From an uncultured Clostridia bacterium (GTDB lineage: Bacteria > Bacillota > Clostridia > Oscillospirales > Oscillospiraceae), in contig CAMDZY010000041.1 in NCBI GenBank assembly GCA_945910975.1, positions 1 through 11,628 of the forward strand: a DNA stretch of 11,628 bases, in the 5' to 3' direction. The position numbers were made by a program, and so were the translations under genes. Below, in pieces: positions 6,490 through 11,628 of the stretch. The notes below the pieces were generated by a model that was not told the origin of the DNA, did no database searches, and saw only the letters and a program-made list of their open reading frames with translations. Within the stretch, counting starts at the first letter, position 1. Every line of letters starts with the position of its first letter.

Positions 6490-7757
6490 TGCGCATCAAC
6501 TCCTTTTCCTACAACGCCGCCCAGCGCTGTGAAATCTTCAAAAAAATGGGGGTACGATTTGTTTACGGCCTGCGCGTCCAGTATTTTGACCGGCTGCGCA
6601 CACAAACCGCTTGCAGCTGCGGCCAGCATAACGATGCGATGATCGTTGCATCCGTCTACCGTGCCGCCTGAAAGCGGCTTGCCGTAGATTTTAATCGCAT
6701 TCTCCGTAGCTTCCGCCCGACCGCCGAGCGCATGAATCGCGGCGCAGATTGTCGCGACACGGTCGCTTTCTTTTATGCGCAGCCGTGCGATGTTTTCAAT
6801 CACCGTGCAGCCCTGTGCTGCACAAGCCGCTACCGCAATGGCCGGAACCAGATCCGGAATATCTGCGCTATCGAGCGTAATTGCACGCAAGGGAGCGGGA
6901 TGGACGGTAACGCCGTCTGGCAAATAAGAAATTTTTGCGCCGAACCGTTCCAGAACGGAACAAATCGCCCGGTCGCCCTGTAGCGTGTCGTGCCGTAGAC
7001 CGGTCAGCGTGATGCCATTGCCACGCGCGGCGGCAGCGCACATCCAAAATGCCGCGTTCGACCAATCCCCCTCGGGGGTCAGCACCTCCGGCGGCATATA
7101 TTTCTGCCCGCCGGGAATCAAAAAGCCGGTTTCCGTGGGCAAAACGGTAATGGAAAAATCCTGCAACGCATCCAGCGTCATCTGCAAATATCCGCCGGAT
7201 TGCAGACCGCCTGTAATGATCAATTCACTGTTGCCCTGCAACAGCGGCAGTGCAAACAGAAGTCCGCTTAAAAACTGTGAGGAAATATTTCCCGCAATCG
7301 TGTACTGCCCAGGCAGCAGTTGGCCGCATACATGAGGCATATTGCTACCCTTTTCAGAAACGGTAATGCCATGTGCTTCCAATGCCTGCCAAAGCGGCTC
7401 CATGGGGCGCTGTGGCAGCTTACCGGACAAGAGAAAGGCTGCATCCGCGCCGAGCGCACACGCCACCGGAACCAGAAACCGGTAGGTGGAGCCACTCTCT
7501 CCGCAGTCCAAAACCGCAGTTCCCGCCGTACCCTTTGTCGGCATGATTTTGCATGACGAATCGGTGGTATCGATCTTTGCGCCCAACGCCTGCAAGCAGC
7601 GAACGGTCGCGGCAATGTCCTGCGAGAAAACAGGGCAGGGGAGGACGCTCTCTTTTTCGCTCAACGCAGCGCAAATCAATTGCCGATGTGCGTGCGATTT
7701 GGAAAAAATAGCGCGCAGCGATCCGGATAGGGCGGCGGGTTGGATGATTACATTCAT
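6486..7757 (-). CDS. aroA: EPSP synthase (3-phosphoshikimate 1-carboxyvinyltransferase)
   Basis: Sixth step: joins PEP to shikimate-3-phosphate, the target of glyphosate. The 423 residues have SKSHAHR (19-25), the PEP/glyphosate loop GESGSTYRF (86-94), LPQRPM (114-119), SSQFLSG (159-165), ADIPDLVP (298-305) with the catalytic Asp, RIKESDR (327-333), DHRIVM (372-377) and VNKSYPHFF (398-406). At the loop, E. coli Gly96 is kept, but Thr97 is Ser and Pro101 is Phe. The ATG at 7757 overlaps the aroB stop as ATGA, with GGAG 7 nt upstream. Confidence 0.96.
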   Translation of the reverse strand: MNVIIQPAALSGSLRAIFSKSHAHRQLICAALSEKESVLPCPVFSQDIAATVRCLQALGAKIDTTDSSCKIMPTKGTAGTAVLDCGESGSTYRFLVPVACALGADAAFLLSGKLPQRPMEPLWQALEAHGITVSEKGSNMPHVCGQLLPGQYTIAGNISSQFLSGLLFALPLLQGNSELIITGGLQSGGYLQMTLDALQDFSITVLPTETGFLIPGGQKYMPPEVLTPEGDWSNAAFWMCAAAARGNGITLTGLRHDTLQGDRAICSVLERFGAKISYLPDGVTVHPAPLRAITLDSADIPDLVPAIAVAACAAQGCTVIENIARLRIKESDRVATICAAIHALGGRAEATENAIKIYGKPLSGGTVDGCNDHRIVMLAAAASGLCAQPVKILDAQAVNKSYPHFFEDFTALGGVVGKGVDAQ

Positions 7758-8812
7758 ACGCTTTCTCCTGTCATGCCCAGCTGTAAAAAGGTTCTTGCAT
7801 CCTCCAGCGAAACCTTTTGCAGTTCACAAAGGCCGATTTTGCGTGGAACGACCAGCGTGATGGAATCTGCTGCGCGCTTTTTGTCGGATAAAACAGTGGC
7901 AAACAGTGCATCAGGCGAATATTCGGTGGACACGGGCAGATGGCATTCATCCAAGACTTGTAACAGCGTCTTCAAGCACGAAGCATCGCAAAGTCCCTTT
8001 TTCACAGCCGCGCGGGTAATCAGTACCATTCCGACAGCAACTGCGCTGCCGTGGGGAATGGTGTAGCCGCTGTTTTGCTCGATCGAGTGGGCAAACGTAT
8101 GGCCAAAATTCAGCAGCTGCCGCAGCCCGCTTTCGCGTTCATCCGCGCAGACAACATCCCGTTTAATCGCAACGCAGCGGGCAATCATATCTTCCAGACT
8201 TGCGCGCTCGTGTAGCAGCTCCAAAATGGAAGCATCCTTTAAAAATGCGTATTTAATGACCTCTGCCTGCCCGTTGGCAATTTCCGCAGCGGGCAGGGAA
8301 GTCAAGGTATCGATGTCGCATAGCACCAGATCCGGCTGGTAAAAGGTTCCTACCAGATTTTTCCCCGCAGGTAAATCGATAGCGGTTTTCCCGCCGACCG
8401 AGGAATCCACTGCGGACAAAAGCGTTGTGGGCAGCTGCACCAGCTTCATCCCACGCATATACAGGCTTGCCGCCAAACCGGCCAGATCGCCCACCACGCC
8501 GCCACCGAGTGCAACCACAGCATCAGAACGCGTGAAGTGGCAAGCAGCCATTTCGTTCAGCAAAGCAAGCAGCGTTTCGGCGCATTTGGAGCCTTCTCCG
8601 GCGGGAAAGACAAATTGAGAAACCTCCAAACCGGCGGCTTTCAGGCAATCAAGTACCTTCTGGCCATAGAGCGGTGCGACATGGCTGTCTGTCACCACCA
8701 TGACGTTTTTGCAGTGCAGTTGACAAATTTTGTGTCCTGCCTGCTCCAATAGACCTTGCCCGATTTCGACCGGATAGGTTTTGGACGGCGTATTGACGCT
8801 GACGGTTTTCAT
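7754..8812 (-). CDS. aroB: 3-dehydroquinate synthase
   Basis: Second step: cyclises DAHP to 3-dehydroquinate using NAD and a divalent metal. The 352-residue protein is the usual length. It has the NAD-binding GGGVVGDLAG (103-112), QLPTTLLSAVDSSVGGKTA (126-144), and metal ligands Glu184 (AEVIKYAF), His238 (NFGHTFAHSIE) and His254 (IPHGSAVAVGM), the last two 16 residues apart as in the characterised enzyme. I chose the ATG at 8812, which overlaps the tyrA stop as ATGA and has AGAGGTGG upstream. A longer in-frame reading to 8914 lies inside tyrA and adds no AroB-like sequence. Confidence 0.97.
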   Translation of the reverse strand: MKTVSVNTPSKTYPVEIGQGLLEQAGHKICQLHCKNVMVVTDSHVAPLYGQKVLDCLKAAGLEVSQFVFPAGEGSKCAETLLALLNEMAACHFTRSDAVVALGGGVVGDLAGLAASLYMRGMKLVQLPTTLLSAVDSSVGGKTAIDLPAGKNLVGTFYQPDLVLCDIDTLTSLPAAEIANGQAEVIKYAFLKDASILELLHERASLEDMIARCVAIKRDVVCADERESGLRQLLNFGHTFAHSIEQNSGYTIPHGSAVAVGMVLITRAAVKKGLCDASCLKTLLQVLDECHLPVSTEYSPDALFATVLSDKKRAADSITLVVPRKIGLCELQKVSLEDARTFLQLGMTGESV

Positions 8813-9642
8813 AGCTTGTCCACCTCTTTCTTGCGCTGCCGCCCCTCGTCCAAGAGCTTGGCCAAAGCCTCCTCCTGCCCGTTGGCGATCACATCGCGGT
8901 ATTGCTGCATACATTGCAGAAAAATATCCAATTCAAAGAGCAAATCCTCTTTGTTTTCCATGAATAGCTCTGCCCACATCGTGGGATTGAGCCACGCCAC
9001 GCGGGTCAAATCCCGATAAGAGCCGCCGGAAAAGCCCTCCTGCTCCAGTGCGGTGGGGCTTTGGATAAAGGCGTTGGACACAATGTGGGTCAATTGCGAG
9101 GTAAAGGCAATTTGCGCATCGTGTTTTTGCGCTGTCGTAACCGTAACGGAACCAAATCCGGCAGGCATAATGGCGCTTTTGATGCGTTGCAAAAGGCGAA
9201 TATCGTCAAACACGCGCGGCACGGCCACAAAGCAGGCATTCCGGAACAAATCCGCCCGGCTGTTGGCAAAGCCCCACTGGTGGTTGCCTGCCATTGGGTG
9301 TCCGCCTGCAAACTCAAAGCCGTACGTTTCCGCCAATCGGAAGCCAAGGCTGCAAATTCGCTTTTTTGTGCCGCAGCAGTCCATCACCAGTGCCGATTTT
9401 GGAAGCTGCGCTGCGTGCGACTCCAGCCAATTGCAAGCTGCACGAGGGGAAATGGCAATTAGAACACAGTCGCACTGTGACATGGTCGTGTCGTCCAACA
9501 CACCGTCAATTGCACCGCATAGCTTTGCAAACTCTTGAATAGAGGAATCCAGCTCACAGCCGTAAACTGTCATACCGGCCTGCTTGAAGGCCTTGGCGAG
9601 CGAGCCGCCGATCAAGCCCAAGCCGACAATTCCGTATGTCAT
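8809..9642 (-). CDS. tyrA: Prephenate dehydrogenase
   Basis: Oxidative decarboxylation of prephenate to 4-hydroxyphenylpyruvate, the Tyr branch. The 277-residue protein starts with a Rossmann motif GLGLIGGS (7-14) and an acidic pair at the end of the second strand (Glu30, Asp32), suggesting NAD rather than NADP. It continues with GGHPMAG (113-119) carrying the catalytic His115, LTH (184-186) and GSYRDLTRVA (207-216) with the substrate arginines. There is no ACT or chorismate mutase domain, so feedback must come from elsewhere in the pathway. The ATG at 9642 overlaps the DAHP synthase stop as ATGA, with GGAGG about 10 nt upstream. An arogenate dehydrogenase is possible, since the family is hard to split by sequence. 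Confidence 0.94.
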   Translation of the reverse strand: MTYGIVGLGLIGGSLAKAFKQAGMTVYGCELDSSIQEFAKLCGAIDGVLDDTTMSQCDCVLIAISPRAACNWLESHAAQLPKSALVMDCCGTKKRICSLGFRLAETYGFEFAGGHPMAGNHQWGFANSRADLFRNACFVAVPRVFDDIRLLQRIKSAIMPAGFGSVTVTTAQKHDAQIAFTSQLTHIVSNAFIQSPTALEQEGFSGGSYRDLTRVAWLNPTMWAELFMENKEDLLFELDIFLQCMQQYRDVIANGQEEALAKLLDEGRQRKKEVDKL

Positions 9643-10643
9643 TCGGCCATCGCCTCCCGGATCCGCATGACGCGCCTGGACAGGCGGTCAAACTGCGCCG
9701 GTGTCAGGGATTGCGCGCCGTCGCACAGCGCGTGTTCCGGGTCGTTGTGAACCTCGATCATCAAGCCATCAGCACCGGCAGCGGTGGCGGCCATCGCCAT
9801 GGATTCCACATAACGGGCAACACCGGTTGCATGGCTCGGATCGACCACAACGGGCAGATGGGTCAACTCATGCAGAACGGTCACTGCGGACAGGTCGAGT
9901 GTGTTTCGCGTGTAGGTTTCAAAGGTGCGCACGCCGCGTTCACACAAAATCACATTTTCGTTGCCACCGGCCATGATATATTCTGCACTCATCAGCAGTT
10001 CTTTGAGCGTGTTGGCAAGTCCGCGTTTGAGCAGAATCGGCTTTTTGGTTTTGCCAAGTTCCTTTAAAAGGTCAAAATTCTGCATATTCCGCGCGCCGAC
10101 CTGAATAATGTCGACTTCTTCAAACAAAGGCAAATCCGCAATGTTCATCAGCTCGGAAATAATCGGCAGTCCGGTTTCCTTTTTCGCTTCCAGCAAAAGC
10201 TGAATGCCTTCGCCGTGCAGCCCCTGAAAATCATACGGAGAGGTGCGGGGCTTAAACGCGCCGCCGCGCAAGATGGTTGCACCGGAAGCCTTGACGCTCT
10301 GCGCAACGCCGGTGATCTGCGCGCGCGTTTCCACCGAGCAGGGGCCGGCGATGATCTGGAAATTCCCACCACCGATTTTTACACCGTTAATGTCGACAAT
10401 GGTGGGCATCTCATGGAATTTGCGGTTTGCCTTTTTGAAAGGCTCACTGATGCGCTGAACGCGCTCAATGATGGACAGACTTTCCAGCAGACCAACATCG
10501 ACCTTGCTGGTGTCGCCGACCAGACCGATAATGGTGTGGTATTCACCGGCGGACATATGGGTGGTCAAGCCCATGGACTCAAACCAGCTGCAAAGATTGT
10601 TAACCTGTTCGGCGGAAGTACCTGGTTTTACGATAGCGATCAT
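9639..10643 (-). CDS. aroF: DAHP synthase, type I-beta with regulatory N-domain
   Basis: First step: condenses PEP and erythrose-4-phosphate to DAHP. The 334-residue protein has an N-terminal ferredoxin-like domain (1 to about 70) and a TIM-barrel. Barrel motifs are AGPCSVE (99-105) with metal ligand Cys102, RGGAFKPRTSPYDFQG (126-141), QVGARNMQNF (181-190), DPSHATG (268-274) with His271, Glu297 and DGAQSL (308-313) with Asp308. These match the Thermotoga maritima enzyme almost position for position, including His29 and Ser31, recalled there as contacts for the inhibitor Tyr. Tyr feedback is therefore likely. The start is the ATG at 10643 with GGAGG 8 nt upstream, directly behind the attenuator. 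It is the first structural gene of the operon. Confidence 0.96.
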   Translation of the reverse strand: MIAIVKPGTSAEQVNNLCSWFESMGLTTHMSAGEYHTIIGLVGDTSKVDVGLLESLSIIERVQRISEPFKKANRKFHEMPTIVDINGVKIGGGNFQIIAGPCSVETRAQITGVAQSVKASGATILRGGAFKPRTSPYDFQGLHGEGIQLLLEAKKETGLPIISELMNIADLPLFEEVDIIQVGARNMQNFDLLKELGKTKKPILLKRGLANTLKELLMSAEYIMAGGNENVILCERGVRTFETYTRNTLDLSAVTVLHELTHLPVVVDPSHATGVARYVESMAMAATAAGADGLMIEVHNDPEHALCDGAQSLTPAQFDRLSRRVMRIREAMAE

Positions 10644-10657
10644 AATGATTCCCTCCT

Positions 10658-10691
10658 AATAAAAATGGGCTGTGCAGTGATTGCACAGCCC
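10658..10691 (-). terminator. Attenuator terminator hairpin (3:4) before DAHP synthase
   Basis: On the minus strand GGGCTGTGCA (10691-10682), a 5-nt loop ATCAC and TGCACAGCCC (10676-10667) make a perfect 10-bp stem, followed by ATTTTTATT. The ribosome binding site AGGAGG begins straight after it. A strong intrinsic terminator lodged between a promoter and the first gene of a biosynthetic operon indicates controlled premature termination. Confidence 0.92.
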
Positions 10692-10731
10692 GTTGAATGT
10701 TCTTCCAACCCTTTTGGCAGCACAAATCACT
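10676..10731 (-). promoter_or_regulatory. Antiterminator (2:3) of the aro operon leader
   Basis: AGTGATTTGTGCTGCC (10731-10716) can pair with GGCTGTGCAATCACT (10690-10676): 14 pairs by hand, including two G-U, with one bulged U and one U-U mismatch. This pairing uses segment 3, the loop and the first base of segment 4, so it excludes the terminator. Segment 2 includes the leader peptide's stop codon (10729-10727), so a ribosome finishing the peptide would cover it. Its 5' end can instead pair with the Tyr/Phe codons: TACTTCTTC (10759-10751) with GAAGAAGTG (10736-10728), nine pairs with one G-U, forming the 1:2 hairpin. Confidence 0.8.
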
Positions 10732-10792
10732 TCTTCCCACGTGCGGTAAAGAAGAAGTAAAAGTAATATTCAGCTGCAAAAGTGTTTTTCAT
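10727..10792 (-). CDS. Phe/Tyr leader peptide of the aro operon
   Basis: A 21-codon reading frame runs from the ATG at 10792 to a TGA at 10729-10727, with AAAAGGA 9 nt upstream as ribosome binding site. It begins MKNTFAAE, continues with seven aromatic residues in a row (YYFYFFF, residues 9-15) and ends TARGKK. Eight of its 21 residues are Phe (5) or Tyr (3); there is no Trp. It lies 30 nt behind the predicted transcription start and just ahead of switching hairpins. This is the design of pheL-type leader peptides, whose translation measures charged tRNA rather than making a useful product. Stalling anywhere in residues 9-15 would mask segment 1 and leave segment 2 free. It is too short for most gene callers. 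I did not recognise a named family. Confidence 0.92.
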   Translation of the reverse strand: MKNTFAAEYYFYFFFTARGKK

Positions 10793-10828
10793 TGTAAAGA
10801 GTCCTTTTCACGCATTGAAACTAAGAAT

Positions 10829-10857
10829 ATTATACACACCCTTTTCCGCTTTGTCAA
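10829..10857 (-). promoter_or_regulatory. Consensus promoter of the aro operon
   Basis: On minus: TTGACA (10857-10852), 17-nt spacer, TATAAT (10834-10829), a 12-of-12 match to the vegetative consensus. Transcription should start near 10822, about 30 nt before the leader peptide and 179 nt before DAHP synthase. A promoter this strong fits control after initiation, by attenuation. Confidence 0.92.
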
Positions 10858-10877
10858 CGCTTTTTGTGCCAAAAGCG
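10858..10877. repeat. Inverted repeat abutting the aro promoter -35
   Basis: CGCTTTT (10858-10864) and AAAAGCG (10871-10877) are perfect 7-bp arms around a 6-nt spacer, touching the -35 hexamer of the leftward promoter. It could bind a regulator or act as an AT-rich upstream element. No known operator is recognised. The rest of the gap up to the tRNA promoter shows nothing else. Confidence 0.45.
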
Positions 10878-10936
10878 TGCATAATTTATCACAAAGTATC
10901 AGTTTTCCCGCGTCGAAAAAAATCTGAAAATTTTTG

Positions 10937-10965
10937 TTTACAACACCGGAAAATTCTGTTATAAT
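10937..10965 (+). promoter_or_regulatory. Promoter of the tRNA-Arg gene
   Basis: TTTACA (10937-10942), a 17-nt spacer and TATAAT (10960-10965) match the consensus at 11 of 12 positions. The start near 10972 would leave a leader of about 7 nt before the mature tRNA. It is divergent from the aro operon promoter, with about 80 bp between the -35 elements. Confidence 0.85.
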
Positions 10966-10978
10966 ATATCCTACAAAT

Positions 10979-11054
10979 GCGCCAGTGGCTCAATGGATAG
11001 AGCATCAGATTCCGGTTCTGAGGGTTGGGGGTTCGAGTCCCTTCTGGCGTGCCA
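10979..11054 (+). tRNA. tRNA-Arg (anticodon CCG)
   Basis: A 76-nt cloverleaf can be folded by hand. The acceptor stem is GCGCCAG (10979-10985) with CTGGCGT (11044-11050), with a G-U at its first pair. The D stem is GCTC/GAGC, and the anticodon stem TCAGA/TCTGA carries the loop TTCCGGT, so the anticodon is CCG, reading Arg codon CGG. The variable loop is GGGTT, and the T arm GGGGG-TTCGAGT-CCCTT has two G-U pairs. CCA is encoded (11052-11054). Its own promoter and terminator flank it, so it is a single-gene unit. Confidence 0.95.
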
Positions 11055-11055
11055 C

Positions 11056-11099
11056 AGCCGGACGCCGATCTTGATAGGATTGGCGTCCGGCTTTTGTTA
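11056..11099 (+). terminator. Intrinsic terminator of tRNA-Arg
   Basis: AGCCGGACGCCGATC (11056-11070) pairs with GATTGGCGTCCGGCT (11078-11092) to give a 15-bp stem with one G-U around a 7-nt loop, followed by TTTTGTTAT. It begins two bases after the tRNA CCA. Confidence 0.93.
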
Positions 11100-11153
11100 T
11101 ATTGTAGAATTACGAAAAGCAGTTTGACAAATCAAGATTTTGAAGGTGGTTTT

Positions 11154-11628
11154 GTGATAAAGAAGTTAAGATACGGCAATACGAATACATTTTTTGTTGA
11201 AGGAACAAACGGCGGTTTGCTTGTTGATACTGATTTTGCGGGGACAATGCCTGCATTTTATAAGGCAATGAAAGATCACGGTATTAAAATTCGTGATATT
11301 AGCTATGTCTTAGCAACGCATTATCATCCGGATCATATTGGCTTAGTCAGTGAGTTAATGGAGCAAGGCGTAAAACTTCTCTTAATGGATACACAAAATT
11401 CACAGATCCATTTTGCGGACGAGATTTTCAGAAGAGAGAAACGATTCAGGTATGAACCTATCAACATTGAGCATTCAACAAGAATCAATATCAAAGACAG
11501 CCGAGCGTTCCTTGAAAATATGGGCATTGCGGGGGAAATTATATCAACTCCAAGCCATAGCGAGGACAGTATAACTTTGATTTTAGATAATGGGATATGT
11601 TTTGTGGGGGACTTAGAACCGATTGAAT
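11154..11628 (+). CDS. Metallo-beta-lactamase-fold hydrolase, cut by window edge
   Basis: The open frame runs 158 codons off the right edge. It carries the metal-binding signature THYHPDHIG (about residues 62-70, the HxHxDH motif), a downstream histidine in TPSHSEDS (about 137-144) and GDLEP near the edge, whose Asp would bridge the metals. These define the MBL fold, a family of hydrolases with very varied substrates; the sequence does not say which. The start is taken as the GTG at 11154 with AAGGTGG just upstream; there is no ATG near the start. No convincing promoter was found in the 54 nt after the tRNA terminator. Hand-counted lines are about 36-38% GC with codons such as ATA, AGA and TTA, unlike the aro genes, which suggests a different origin. 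Confidence 0.85.
   Translation, partial: MIKKLRYGNTNTFFVEGTNGGLLVDTDFAGTMPAFYKAMKDHGIKIRDISYVLATHYHPDHIGLVSELMEQGVKLLLMDTQNSQIHFADEIFRREKRFRYEPINIEHSTRINIKDSRAFLENMGIAGEIISTPSHSEDSITLILDNGICFVGDLEPIE

Noticed and set aside
8813..8914. N-terminal extension of AroB
   Set aside because: The extra 34 residues overlap tyrA out of frame, are low-complexity Gly/Ala/Arg-rich and unlike any AroB; the ATG at 8812 has the ribosome binding site and the ATGA overlap.
10667..10691. Plus-strand terminator from the same hairpin
   Set aside because: On plus the stem is followed by GTTGAATG with no T tract, and no plus-strand gene precedes it.
10644..10822. T-box riboswitch upstream of DAHP synthase
   Set aside because: The leader is only about 180 nt and I see no T-box core (GGTGGNACCGCG-like) or specifier stem; the peptide frame and the alternative hairpins explain it better.
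1..11628. CRISPR arrays, insertion sequences, phage genes
   Set aside because: No spaced direct repeats, terminal inverted repeats with transposase, or phage-like proteins were seen on either strand.

Overview
The window looks like chromosome of a moderately GC-rich (roughly 50-60% in the hand-counted aro lines) Gram-positive bacterium of the Clostridia, perhaps Oscillospiraceae/Ruminococcaceae-like. The reasons are strong GGAGG-type ribosome binding sites, consensus SigA promoters, the protein styles, a relic of an S-layer homology domain and a Firmicutes-type tRNA-Arg. The taxon is inference; no search was run.

Layout. At the left edge (1-406, minus) is rplM, lacking its C-terminal end. 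Facing it, on plus, is a TtcA-like tRNA thiolase (627-1361). The 220 bp between them hold two near-consensus promoters that point at each other and a perfect 7-1-7 palindrome resembling a PerR box. After the thiolase come a 30-codon relic of an SLH domain (1362-1454), a non-coding stretch and a bidirectional terminator (1598-1630). From 10643 down to 1641, on minus, runs one tightly packed operon: DAHP synthase, tyrA, aroB, aroA, aroC, pheA (chorismate mutase-prephenate dehydratase-ACT), a fused aroE-aroK, aroQ and trxB. Five junctions are 4-bp ATGA overlaps and one is a stop codon abutting a start codon. All seven steps from PEP plus erythrose-4-phosphate to chorismate are present, with both branch dehydrogenase/dehydratase genes for Tyr and Phe. 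Only the last transamination is missing.

The most notable element is the operon's leader (10644-10822). A perfect consensus promoter (TTGACA-17-TATAAT) drives a short RNA that encodes a 21-residue peptide with seven consecutive aromatic codons (YYFYFFF). It is followed by mutually exclusive antiterminator and terminator hairpins directly ahead of the DAHP synthase ribosome binding site. By hand pairing this is a complete ribosome-mediated Phe/Tyr attenuator of the E. coli pheL/trpL type, but in a Gram-positive-looking genome and controlling the whole pathway. The DAHP synthase (N-terminal ferredoxin-like domain) and PheA (ACT domain) add probable allosteric control by Tyr and Phe.

Divergent from the operon, on plus, are a tRNA-Arg(CCG) gene with its own promoter and terminator and then the start of an AT-rich metallo-beta-lactamase-fold gene that runs off the right edge. 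Its composition (about 36-38% GC in hand-counted lines) differs clearly from the aro genes and may mark acquired DNA downstream of the tRNA.
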